This document shows, piece after piece, positions 35,685 to 47,215 of a stretch of 64,000 bases of DNA. The stretch spans positions 68,289,676 to 68,353,675 of the forward strand of contig CM043969.1 in assembly GCA_014529385.2 (NCBI GenBank), given 5' to 3'. The notes under the pieces were generated by a model. It had not been told where the DNA came from and searched no databases. It saw only the letters and a program-made list of their open reading frames with translations. Position 1 is the first letter of the stretch. Each line of letters starts with the position of its first letter. This DNA comes from Adiantum capillus-veneris (Eukaryota; Streptophyta; Polypodiopsida; Polypodiales; Pteridaceae). The position numbers and the translations under genes are program-made.

Positions 35685-37613
35685 ATGGCTGACAATAATC
35701 AAGAGAGTAGAATGAACATTGATAGCTTTGATTTTGCACATGAAGGTGCTAATGATGATGCTCCCATGTTTGTGAATTATCTCGTCACTAGGTTGTAGTA
35801 AGTTATGGGTAACCCTGCTTTGCAAGCCGAAGTTACTCAACAACTTCGTGCTTATGGAATTTCCCTTCCTCTCCAAGAGGAGAGAGAGCTTAGGAGGCCT
35901 CTTGAAGAGACCCCCAAAAGAAGACTCTCTCCCATTCAAGAGGACGAATCCAAAGAGCAAGAAAGCAATGAAAGTTTAAGTTCCTCTAAAGATGTGGCTC
36001 CACGAAGACGGCGGTCTAGACGATCGCCCACTCCTCCCAAGAGGAAAAGATCAACACATAATCCTTCTCCTCATCACTCTGAAAGGCAAGAGAGGAAACA
36101 AAGGAAGAAAAGGGCTAGGAAGAGGTCACCCTCTTCTCCTTCTTCTTCACCTTCCTCCTCTTCCAACGAAAGTTATGGCTATTCTCCTAGATAATACAAG
36201 AGGGGAGGACATCGCAAATCATTTCCTGCATGGCGAAGGTCACAAAAGCTAAAGAAGTTCAAGGAGGGAGGAAAGAGTATCTCTTTTCTCACCTATGATG
36301 GCACCTTCGGTGCTACCGACAAAGTGTTGGCCTTCATCCAGCAATTTGATGTGACCTTTGGAGATGAGGGCTTCACAGAGTCCTCTAAGCTACGCCATGT
36401 AGCTATGCACTTCCAAAAATCAGCTCGTCAATGGTGGGCTAGCCTTCGTGGAAATGGTGAAGCCCCAAAGACATGGAAAACTCTACGAGTTTCCATCATG
36501 AAGCAATTCCTTGCAAGCGATGCAAAGGACAAAGTGCTTACCGAATGGCGCAACTTGAAGCTCCTCTCCCATGAGTCTATCCACAAATATGTAGACAAGT
36601 TTTGGGATTTACATCTCAAGGCTACTGTCTTTCAAAAGATAGACTTTGTCGAGCAAAGGCAGCAATTTTGTGCGGGATTACCTGAAGAGATGGCCGAATA
36701 CATCAACTCTCAACGGCCTGGTACTATTAGCGAAGTAATCCATCACAACATGGTTGCTTCACGCATCAATTTCCATCAAGGGGCTAGACGTAATGTCAAG
36801 CCCATGGAAAACAAAGACAAAAATGATGCAAAGGGGAAAACCAATGTTCAAAATACTTCCCAAGTCAATTCCAACAACAACAACAATCGGTCCAAGGAGA
36901 AGGGAGTTTACAAAGGTAAAAACAAACTCTCTCCTGAAGAGCTTGAAGCTTTTCGCAAGGACCATAAGTGTTTCAAGTGTGGGGACCAAGGACATGGCTA
37001 TCGTTCTTGCCCCAAGAAGAATACTCGCAATGAGACTCCTAGGGCTTCCACCATCGAAGCTCCAAAAGAGGATGCTCATTGCAAAGGATCATCACTTTCC
37101 TATGCTTGGGGAAAGGTAAGAGAGCATGATGCCTTCATCTTGTTTGACCCTGGCTCTACTCTTAACTTCATATCAATGGAGTTGGCCACCAAGTTGGGCA
37201 TTCAAGCTTTTGAGATGGGAGATATAGTAGTGACTGATGCAGCTTTCAAGGGACAACAAGCCTCCGTTACTCCCTTGATTGGGAAGTTGAGGTTTCATGT
37301 CCAAAGCTATGTCGACAAAGAAGACTTCTTTATCTCTCCTCTCCAACATGAGGATGTTATCCTAGGGGCACCATGGTTTGATCGCATGGCTGCCAACATG
37401 AAGTTCCCTGAAAGGATAATCTACTTCACCTACACGGGAAATAACATGTATATAGATGCTAGTGAGCGTGGTCGCACTATTCCACTTGTAAATCCTCTTG
37501 CTTTTGATAAGTCATTGAAGAGCTTAGTTTCTGCGTACATGATTTTTGTCAAAGAGTCTCTAAAAGATACTAATGTTTCATCAAATGTAATGGTAGGAAT
37601 CAAGAAGAGTTAG
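35685..37613 (+). pseudogene. Gypsy gag-protease, three in-frame stops
   Basis: ATG at 35,685. Adjacent TAG and TAA stops follow about 40 codons in, where Gln codons would be a single C-to-T change away, and a TAA lies at 36,192. A basic Ser/Arg region (36,000-36,190) precedes the capsid domain (36,324-36,770: FDVTFGDEGF, KSARQWWASL). The zinc knuckle CFKCGDQGHGYRSC is at about 36,968-37,009. The protease active site reads FILFDPGSTLNFIS (DPGS form, at about 37,136-37,180), followed by VILGAPWF. In an intact element gag forms the particle and the protease matures it. Confidence 0.9.
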
Positions 37614-37615
37614 AC

Positions 37616-40460
37616 TTGTCTAATTTTCTAAAAGGATTACAAGATGTGTTCATCGATGATATCCCTATGGACTTACCTCCAAAACGAGGGGATGATGACC
37701 ATCGCATTGAGCTCCTTCCTGGAAGCTCACCACCTAACAAGCCTCCTTATCGAGTCTCACAAGATCAACAAGAGGAGATCATGAGGCAAGTACAAGAGCT
37801 GGTAGAAAAAGGGATGGTGAGGCCTAGTTCCTCTCCCTTTTTTTCTCCAGTCCTTTTAGTGCAAAAGAAAGATGGTACATACCATATGTGTGTGGACTAT
37901 CGAGCACTAAACCATATCACTATCAAAAACAGATTTCCCGTACCTCGGGTAGAAGATCTGTTTGATAAGCTACAAGGCTCTACCTACTTCAGTAGGATTG
38001 ACCTTAAGAGTGGCTATCATCAAATAAGGATAGTGGATGAAGATATCTTAAAGACCGCGTTTCGCACAACGTTTGGTCTTTATGAATATCTAGGCATGCC
38101 TTTTGGCTTGACCAATGCACCAGCTACGTTCAATCGTTTGATGGAGAAAATTTTTAGACCATACCACAAATTCACTGGAGTGTTCTTTGATGATATCATC
38201 ATCTACTCCAAGTCTTTGGAGGAACATAAGCAACATCTCCAAGTGATTTTTCAAGCATTGAGGGAGAATAAGCTTTTTCTGAACCAAAAGAAAAGAGAAT
38301 TCTTCCTTAAAGAGATTCAATACCTAGGTCATATTTTCTCTAAAGATGGTATCCGAATGGATCCATCAAAGTTAGAGGTAATAAAAGCATGGCCTAACCC
38401 AAGAAATCTACATGAGCTAAGAAGCTTTGTTGGTATGTGCACATACTATAGACGTTTCATAGCAAAATTCTCTCAAGTAGCAGGACCACTACACGACTTA
38501 ACTAAGAAGAACGTTAAGTTTGTATGGACTGCTAAGGAGAAAAATGCTTTTGAAAAGCTCAAAGAGAAGCTTACTTCCCAACCAGTCCTCGTGCTTCCGG
38601 ATCTCTCAAAGCCATTTGAGGTCCAATGTGATGCTTGTGGTGATTGCCTTGGAGAAGTTTTACTTCAAGAAGGGCATGCCATAGCATATGAGAGCCGAAG
38701 GCTCAATATTGATGAACGAGTCTTGCATTTATGAGAAAGAGCTTTTAGGTGTTCTACATGCCCTAGACACATGGAAGCACTACCTATTGGGGACTCCATT
38801 TATCCTACGAACCGACCACCAAAGTCTCAAGTATTTCATGACGCAAACCAAGCTTTTCGACAAACAAATGAGGTGGGCAAATTTTCTTTCACAATTTAAT
38901 TTCCATATTGCTCACATAGCTGGTAAGCACAATCAAGTGGCCGATGCACTTTCACAATGACCCAAAGTTAATGCGGTGTCTATAGCTATTTACAATGATC
39001 TATCCTCGATGATAGATGAGTATGCTACTGACCCTGACTTTAGAGACATAATGGCAGCCCTTGCATTGGGGAAGAAAGAGGAACCTTTCACCTTGCAGGA
39101 TGGTTATCTTCTCCACGGAAATAGGCTATGTGTTACCCATTCCCTTCGTGATAAAGTTATGTATGAATCCCATGCTCCTCCATATGCGGGGCATAGAGGT
39201 ATTCAACCTACTCTCCAAGGAGTAGAGACGTACTTCTATTGGCCTACCATGAAAGTGGACATACAAGAGTATGTTTCAAAATGTGTAGTATGCCAAAAGA
39301 CCAAGTATGATAGAGGGAAGCAACCTGGATTACTCCAGCCCTTGCCTATCCCAAATTCACCATGGGAGAGTATATCCATGGATTTCATCTTTGGATTACC
39401 CAAGTCTATCCATGGGAATACAGGAATATGGACAATAGTTGACAGGTTTAGCAAGCAAGCACATTTTATTCCTGTCGAAAAGACTATTAAGTCACATCAA
39501 ATGGCAACTCTCTTCATATCTCAGATTTTCAAGCACCATGGATTACCCACATCCATCGTGTCAGATAGAGATCCTAGAATGACCAGTAATTTCTGGAAAG
39601 GTCTCTTTGAAAATATAGGAACAAGATTGAATTTCTCTTCGGCCTATCACCCACAAACGGATGGCCAAAGTGAGATAGCCAATCTAACGATACTCGATCT
39701 ACTCAAGACTTATGTTACCGAAGTAGATCAACGCTCACAACGGGAAAATTACTTACCTCTTGTAGAGTATGCCTACAATAATACTGTACATACTTCTACG
39801 GGAAAAGCACCTTTTGAGATCATTGAGGGAAGACCTAAAAGTCCCTTGCTACTCAAAGTACATGGGAAGATCTTCGCCGCCGATGAGTATAGTCGTGACC
39901 TACAAGAATCTTTTCAAAAGATTAAGGAGGCTATATCCATCTCTCAACAAAGGCAAAAAGCTGCTGCTGATAAGCACAGAAGAGCCTTAATGTTCAAAGA
40001 AAATGATTGGGTCTTACTCAAGTTTCCTAAGGCTCGATTAAGGCAAACGACGAGCAAAAATCCTATGGGCCATCAAAAGTATTCTGCTAAACTAGCAAAA
40101 AGATACTATGGTCCTTTCCAAATCTTGAAGCCCATCAATGAGACGGCTTATCAACTCAAGTTGCCCAACCATTGGCTCATACACAATGCCTTTCATGTAA
40201 GCCTACTTAAGCCCTACAAAGGAGAGCCACCAACTGAACCAATTATTGAAGACCCTCCCGAAGTTGAAGACCAAGAAGAGGTGCTACAACTGGAAGTTGT
40301 TCTTCGGCATGAAGACAAGGTACTACGACATGGTAAGATTATCCGACGGTATCTTATTAAGTTCAAAAATTATCCTTTTGAAGATGCTAGATGGATGCAA
40401 GGAATACAGCTTAAGGATAGTATGAACCTTGTCAATGCTTACAATGCTACATTAGAGTAA
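37616..40460 (+). pseudogene. Gypsy pol: RT, RNase H, integrase, chromodomain
   Basis: Joined to gag by a one-base shift at about 37,610, probably an indel since gag-pol is normally one frame in this lineage. The RT active site is FFDDIIIYS (about 38,180) and RNase H begins FEVQCDACG. A second frameshift near 38,690 and a TGA at 38,958 interrupt the RNase H/integrase link (KHNQVADALS). The integrase has an HHCC finger (H..H..C-x2-C, ending CVVCQKTK) and the core residues VDRFSKQAHF, SDRDPRM and HPQTDGQSE. HVSLLKPYKG and a chromodomain-like tail (LRHGKIIRRYLIKFKNYP) follow, identifying a chromovirus, which the family uses to target chromatin. Confidence 0.92.
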
Positions 40461-40819
40461 GCAAATGTACAAATTTCTTTTAAATGACTCATGTTTTTGT
40501 CTTATAAGACTAGTCCTCTTTTTAATTGTGCACAAATTTAACTAGTATGCATGCTTAGAATCATGTTTGTGATGACGACGTCTCTCAAACACCAAGTTGA
40601 ATTTGTCACTCTACTTTGGGAGAATGAAATGGACTAAAGAGCAGACATGCTTGCGGCAACTATGTCTCCCAATCACCAATCGGATTAGTCATCCATCTTG
40701 GAAAGATGTCGTAGGGTAAAAAGGGATCCTCTACCCGCTAAGTAAAATTGACTAATGACTAACGCTTTATCTCTTCTACCTCATAGTCGAGGACGACTAT
40801 GATTTCAAGAGAGAGGTAA
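40461..40819 (+). other. 3' untranslated region and polypurine tract
   Basis: No ORF. It ends AAGAGAGAGGTAA immediately before the 3' LTR, the probable plus-strand primer. Confidence 0.75.
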
Positions 40820-42649
40820 TGTCATAAAATCTAATATCTGATATCTAACCAACCCAAATGATTTTCTCATATTAAATTGATCACTTAATGTGGGAGAATA
40901 AACGGGAACAAGTGTTAAGATATAGACATGTGCTTATAGATCTATCTCAACACGGGGCCAATGGTAAAGGGGCCCAAATGAGAGATGGTCTATCAAAGAG
41001 CAAGGCTAACAAATGGAGCATAAGACCTTAGGGTTATCTTCATTGAAGACCTCCAATAATGTGTGTAAAAGGCCTTTAACCTTATGTAAGCTAGGGCTGA
41101 GCTTGAGACGTGGGAACCGGACCCAGCTCGAGGTTTTTGTCCTGCTTGTCATGCTTGATGACTAAGGTGCTTGAGGTGCTTGATGATTGAGGTTCTTGAG
41201 ATGATTGAGACCTTAGCGTTATCTTCATTGAAGACCTCCAATAATGTGTGTAAAAGGTCTTTAACCTTAGGTAAGCTAGGGCTGAGCTTGAGGCACGGGA
41301 ACCGGACCCAGCTCGAGTTGCTTGTCGTGCTTGTCATGCTTGATGACTAAGGTGCTTGAGGTACTTGATGATTGAGGTTCTTGAGATGCTTGAGATGCTT
41401 AATTATTGAGATGCTTGAGGTGCTTGACATGCTTGAGATGCTAGGGTTGCACTTGAGGTGAGAACCTAGCCCAAGCTTAAAGTGCTTATGAGCCAAGCTT
41501 GTGATGCGAACTCGGCCTATGCATGAGGGGCTTGAGGTGTCAAAAAGTCAAATATTCAATCCCTACAAGGAGGGGGCGAGCCCTACATGAGGGGGGATGA
41601 GAGAGAACACACACACACACTCACACAAGGCATGCATGGTACAAAGAAAGCAAAAGGGACACTTGTCAAGTTCCTCCTCGTGTTGCTCTCATGGTGTGCC
41701 TGAAGCCTATTGGTTGGCCACCCAAGGGGTCCAATAATAATTTAGGAGATTTAATTAATTGATTTAGCATTTATCTAGCCCTCTCTCTCAAAGGGGAAAG
41801 GGGGACAGTTGTCTCAAGGCTACCCTTACTGCTTGTAATGCCTCCTGCTTGTGATTGGCTAGGCCTGGAGGGGTCCAATGAGCTTCAAGCATGAGCTACA
41901 AGGGGGGGTCAACCCAAGCAATCTAGGGGGTTGCTCAGGGGGTATACTCACCCACACACACTCACAAACACTCTCATTGTGTGCTATGCAAAGTGCAAGA
42001 GCTCCCTCTCCTTCTCCAAGCAAGTAGAGGTTGAGAGCCTACACCAACACTCTTGGATATGGAGTGCAAATCCAACCAAGAGTCATGCTTCAATGCTTAA
42101 GCTTGCCATCTCCTTCTTCTTCATTACTATGCTATTATGTATGCTAACAACAAGAGTTATGATAAGTGAGGAACTAATTCTTTCTCCTACGAAATGTTTC
42201 TTCTAATTCCTCTTCCCTACCCTCATTCCATGCTAGCTCTCTCCACCTTCGAAGGTGTTTGAGGTCTTGGGACTGAGCTTGGGATAGTTAAAGATTTATT
42301 CAAGTTTATGTTATGTTTGTGATGCATGAAGCTTTCCATCTTCATTGCATCACCTAGGTTACAAGGAACACAAAGATTGTATTGTAACAAGTCTCTCTTA
42401 ATGGGAGAAATCATTATACAAATGCCTATTGGAGGGGGGACCGCCTCCACATAAATCTGGTCCTCAACTGTTGTCATGTTCTCTAAATTCTCTCTCTTGC
42501 AAAAGTATTGTTCATGCCAAGTTAACTAATTGCTATAATTATGTTGCTATATTCAATTATGTTCACCCGCTATGCTCACAAAGTCATTTCTCAAAAGTAC
42601 TCTCATTAATTTCCGCTACTCTCAAATTAAATAGGCCAATTCCATTACA
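40820..42649 (+). repeat. 3' LTR (1,830 bp) with a 185-bp tandem duplication
   Basis: Same ends as the 5' LTR but 201 bp longer. 41,024-41,208 is repeated as 41,209-41,393 (both start GACCTTAG), and 16 bp is duplicated near 41,829-41,850 (CTGCTTGTAATGCCTC). Confidence 0.9.
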
Positions 42650-43080
42650 ATGTACTTGGAGACAGATGGAGTACAAAAGAAACTTTCCATATTGGTGATA
42701 ATATTAGTTGTAGAGTAAGCCCAAATTCTATGTCTATCTCATATCAACTATGTCGTGAATCATCAGTTCTAGGCTACGACTATAGGAGATGGAGAAGCAA
42801 ATTAGGTAGCTGGGTTCCTCTCGACTCTGAGGAAAATTGTCCAGAGTTTGAACTAAAGGTCACAGTCCATCCACACACCGAGTATAGAAGCCTTATAGTA
42901 ACAACAAATTGGAGACTACATGATGTTAGAGAATCTCTTGATTTTCTTGATGAAACATCTCCTGCGTATAGATTCAAAGTGGATGAAATTGTGGTGAGCA
43001 CAAGGATGGAGAATTCAACCTCTTGCATCACATGCCTTCCCCCCAAAAGAGTTGTATTTGAGCCACTTGCAAGGACTTGA

Positions 43081-43381
43081 AAAAACAAGTTCAATATTAT
43101 AATCATTGCATTTTGTAAATATATTTATCTTTTCTCTACCTTATTGTGATCATTATTTATGTTGTTTTAAACTTACATGACACCATGATACATATTTAAG
43201 AATCGATAGTTGATATTAAGTATTTGAACTACAAAATTATGAATCACCAAAGGGTATATTATGTTCATATGGACAAAATGGACAAAAGTGTACATAGCTT
43301 TTGTGGAGTAATCGATCATGAAACTCCACTTTTCTTTTTGCCTGAGAGGATTCTGTATCCTCAGAGACCCTTTTTCTTTTG
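43081..43381. other. Gene A 3' flank
   Basis: AT-rich, non-coding; probably the gene A 3' UTR and terminator region, up to the copia insertion. Confidence 0.5.
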
Positions 43382-43556
43382 TGTTTTGGGGTAAAGCCCC
43401 ATGTGGCCGGTTAGGCCAGGTGCCCGCCCACTATACTTATTCATTATGTACATAATAGAATAAGAGGGCTCACATGTAGAGAATGAGTTTTAGCCCCTGC
43501 AAACACAAGGTCTCCTCCTCTCCTCTCTTCTCCATTGCTGCACACACACACACACT

Positions 43557-43635
<79 letters not shown>

Positions 43636-43665
43636 TCGCTCACACACTTCAACTGGTATCATAGC

Positions 43666-45256
43666 TCAGGGATTGGGAGCACCATTGGAGCTCAGCAGGG
43701 AAGCAGGTAGAGAAGCAGCAAACTACAGCACATTTTTGCATATCTGTTTTGGCCTACCAAAATGTCTTCATTCAAGCTGATTCTCGCGACTCCTGACTGG
43801 TTTTTCGTCCTCTTCAACTTTGCTGTGAAGAAAGTTTTCTCAAAATATTCACCAATTTTGAGATATGTCACTCAGACTGCCTGCACGTCTAGGGTACACA
43901 AGTGCATATTTTTACAGATCTATTTTGACCTATATAAACAGTACATTTTAGGTCCATTCCCACGAGGCCCAACTGTTTTCGCGAGGTCTACAACTTTGCA
44001 GAAGGAAGTTTCTGCAAATTCTAAGCGGTTTGGAAGATATGGGCTGACAAGCTGCAGGGTATTCGAAAAGTTGAAGATTATGTATGCATATTGTGGTGAT
44101 TTGCTACATTCAGAGAGCTCGGATTATGTATGCATATTGTGGTGATTTGCTACATTCAGGGAGCTCGGATTGAGCTTTTGTCATTCTCTTGTTTTGTGCA
44201 TTGATGTTTCTGCTCTCAGTGAAAAGAGTGTGGGTTGATATTTTCAACACATTTATGCGTACACATTGAGAACACTTCGTGGATGTATGCATTCTTGTGG
44301 ACTCTCAGGTTCGAGAGTGGATTCATCACAGGTTATGTGCATTGACTTATGCGATTGAGCAGATTTCGGAAAGTGTGATGCACGGATTTGTAGAGAGATT
44401 TGCAAGCATTTTTGGCATGATTGTGAGCTGAATTTTCAGCTCATTTTGATGCTCTTTGATACACATTTGGTACATATGCTCGTTTATATTGCCATGTGGA
44501 TGCACATGATGTGTACTTTTCGGCGGATGGTATTCTTCGCCTTGCAATGGCATATGTGGGCTGATTTTCAGCTATTTTGAGCATCAATTTGTGTCACATT
44601 TTGGTTGGCTTGCATCCAAGTTTATGCTAGTTGTGCTTCGCTTGTAGAGTGTGGTTGATGCACTTTGTGTTTCGGATTACAGGATTGTTTTTCAAGTTTA
44701 AGGAGTTGAGACTTTGGGGCAACTCATATATACTTGAGTGCGGATTTTGCGCATGATTGCTCATGGTTTTGAGCATGTTTATGGCAAGTATGGTTATTAT
44801 GGTTAGATAGCCAAATACTGTCGAAACTCTGCCGGATTTTTCTTGCGAGTTCATTTGTTTATGCGCATAGTTTGCAATCGTGTTTTGATTTGCATTTGGC
44901 ACTCGGTGGTTGCTTTGCCATAGTTTTTTGGCATCGCATTGTGAGAGTGTTTGCTCACCGGATTATGTCATTTGACATCCATCTGGTAATCTCTTCAAGA
45001 GGGAGATTGTTGATGATAGCTTCATCGATTACCACATAGTGCTCTTGGATTAGAGCGGGTGTTTTGGCATCATTTGAGCGGTTTTGCTCACTTGTTCGTT
45101 ACATTGATCGCCATATTTGCTGATACTTCTCTTAGACAGCTTATGCCAGCTTATGTTGTATTTTGACAGTACTTGGTGTATGAGTTAGCCAAGCTTTGGC
45201 TATTGTCAGTTGATTAGTTGATAGATTTGTGCTTGGTCTTGTCACAGGTTATCGCC
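43666..45256 (+). other. Unusually long leader of the copia derivative
   Basis: About 1.6 kb between primer-binding site and gag ATG with no sustained ORF; copia gag usually starts within about 100 bp. Includes a perfect-length 46-bp tandem duplication (44,076-44,121 and 44,122-44,167, one mismatch) and many GTG/TTTTG-rich stretches. Its origin is unknown. Confidence 0.55.
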
Positions 45257-46756
45257 ATGGATTTGGCATGTACATCATTGTCAGGGTTTGTGCTTTTCCA
45301 TACAAATTTTGATGGTTCAAACTTTGAGCATTGGAAAGTAGGTATGCATGATGCATTGACTCAGTTGGGCCAAGTGTTTCCACTACAGGGCATGGATGCT
45401 AGGCCAGAGTCTATGACTGATGATGAGTGGGAGGACTTGGATGAGCTTGCACGTTCGACGATCATGTTACACCTTGGTGAGTCTGTCTATCGCATTGGTT
45501 TGGATGCATGTACAACTAGAGAGTTATGGCAAAGATTGTGCAATGTTTTTGGCACAAATGAGTCTAGAGAGATGCCTACAATCAAAGGACGATCTTGTAG
45601 ACATAGAGATGTTGTGTGTTGGAATTGTGGTCATACAGGGCATGTACGTAGGTGTTGTTTTCAACGGATGAGACAGCGTAGGAGACAACACAGGAGGGAT
45701 GCTATCACTTTGGATGATGTGGGAGCAGATGTAGCATATGTGGCTACACATGACGAAGATGCCGCATTTGCTTCCATGTTTACTCTTGACTTTCTTATGT
45801 CGGTTTTTGATGACACATTACCTTTGCATTGGATACTAGATGTGAGTGCTAGGTTTCACGTCACGCCGAGTCGTGAGTGGTTTAGCACATATGCTAGTGG
45901 TATGCTTGGACGTGTGTGTCTAGCTTATGGTTCAGTGCATGACATAGTTGGTGCAGGAGATGTCAGACTATCGTTGTCAAGTGGTGCATCATATGTGTTG
46001 TGAGATGTACGCCATGTGCCAGGTTTGACACAGAGCTTGATCTCTGTGAGTCACTTACGAGACAGCGGATTCCAGGTAGTGATGGATGAGCACAGTTTCA
46101 GATTGCATCGTGGACAGCTAGTCATAGCTAGAGGTGCTAGTGTTGGCATGATTCATGCGATGCGAGTACGTCATGTGCGAGACGGCACAGTTTTTGTGAG
46201 TACGCAGCCATGCAGAGAGATGAGGCATGTCTCCGTTGCGGATAGGTTGCATGATGCTCCAGTTTGTGAGCATGTTGAGCCAGTTGTGCAGACAGTTGTG
46301 CAGCAGGGCATGTCATTCATGGATACGATGACAAATATGGATGGCTTGAGGGCTGAGGATTAAGCTGTGATTCAGTCATTCATGGATATGCTTAGGCCAG
46401 AGGCTGATGTATGTGAGTTAGAGCTAGGCATTTCTCTTACCACACAGGGTTCAGGACAGACAGATGCTCTTAGTGCGCATGTGACATGCGATGGCCATGA
46501 GGATGGATTCCAGGGATCGGAGTTTGGGTGTCAGGGTGATTTCCATGAGTGGAAGTCTGAGCCAGATTTGACTGAGATGATCAAATTGGCAGATATTGCT
46601 AGGATTGCATCAGCATTCGGGAGTCTCATATACGAGATACTCATCTTGCGACCCGACATTGCATTTGTAGTAGGTGAATTTGCATTGGGACCAGTTAGTC
46701 GTGCAGTGAGACAGACGTTGGCCTTGAGCATAGGGGTACTTTGCAGCGTATGGTGA
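45257..46756 (+). pseudogene. Copia gag-protease remnant with deletion to RNase H
   Basis: ATG 45,257 opens gag (MDLACTSLSGFVLFHTNFDG, then FEHWKVGMHDALTQ). The N-terminal gag is joined early to the zinc knuckle CWNCGHTGHVRRCC (about 45,620). The protease site reads WILDVSARFHVTPS, so the catalytic D-S/T-G triad is degraded to DVS. After a TGA at 46,001 the frame resumes with VPGLTQSLISVSHLRDSGF, typical of copia after the protease. By about 46,610-46,680 it is already in SAFGSLIYEILILRPDIAFVVG, from the RT/RNase H connection. Integrase and the RT palm are missing. Confidence 0.75.
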
Positions 46757-47109
46757 GATACATGCAGGATGTGTGCAGCTTTGGTGAGGAGTATGGTGTC
46801 GATCCCTCTATACTTCCTCTATGATTAGAGTTGGATGCACACAAATCCAGTGAGCCAGTGGGAGTTGGCTGAGGTCATACTTGTGATGGCCTTGTACAGG
46901 TTTTGTACGGTTTTCTTTTCTCTCTCACGGCCACATTGGCCTTTACGTGGGAGGTTGTTGGGGTAAAGCCCGATGTGGCCGGTTAGGCCAGGTGCCCGCC
47001 CACTATACTTATTCATTATGTACATAATAGAATAAGGGGGCTCACATGTAGAGAGTGAGTTTTAGCCCCTGCAAACATAAGGTCTCCTCCTCTCCTCTCT
47101 TCTCCATCG

Positions 47110-47182
<73 letters not shown>

Positions 47183-47215
47183 CTCGCTCGCCCACTTCAA
47201 GAAGGGGGTGAAAGT

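Larger units (their letters stand above)
33642..42649 (+). mobile_element. Complete chromovirus-type Ty3/gypsy element, 9,008 bp
   Basis: 5' LTR 33,642-35,270, primer-binding site, gag-protease, RT-RNase H-integrase-chromodomain, polypurine tract, 3' LTR 40,820-42,649. It is flanked by a perfect ATGTA duplication (33,637-33,641 and 42,650-42,654). Stops and two frameshifts in gag-pol, plus a few percent divergence between LTRs, indicate a moderately old, inactive copy. It disrupts an exon of gene A. Confidence 0.95.
32809..43080 (+). pseudogene. Gene A: unknown 391-residue protein, exon split by a gypsy insertion
   Basis: Exon 1 is 32,809-33,112, after a CT-rich leader. An 83-bp intron (GTAAGC..TTCCAG, 33,113-33,195) joins in phase to exon 2, 33,196-33,641. 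The gypsy element with its ATGTA duplication then intervenes, and the same frame resumes at 42,655 and runs to a TGA at 43,078-43,080. Skipping the insertion and one target copy gives 392 codons with no stop, so the gene was intact when hit. The protein is Trp-rich, with no signal peptide or membrane segment and no family I recognise. Recurrent features are WKGSVLAFKV, YKTMDLFVYFAEYKVP and LVTTNWRLHD-like segments. It is the first gene inside the left terminus of the large element and so may be an accessory transposon gene. Confidence 0.7.
43382..47199 (+). mobile_element. Internally deleted Ty1/copia element, 3.8 kb
   Basis: 5' LTR 43,382-43,651 and 3' LTR 46,956-47,199 share TGTT..GGGGTAAAGCCC.ATGTGGCCGGTTAGGCC, a long (CA)n tract (43,561-43,634; 47,112-47,179) and the end CACTTCA. 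A primer-binding site TGGTATCATAGC lies at 43,654-43,665 and a polypurine tract GTGGGAGGT precedes the 3' LTR. The internal part keeps gag, a protease remnant and a scrap of RNase H but lacks integrase and RT, so it would depend on other elements. No matching target duplication is seen at the ends. It sits between the 3' ends of genes A and B. Confidence 0.85.

Noticed and set aside
31348-47000. Kinship of the 31,348 TIR (AGGGTAAAAGCCC) with the copia LTR start (GGGGTAAAGCCC)
   Set aside because: The similarity is short and includes an indel; one element has inverted ends and the other direct LTRs.
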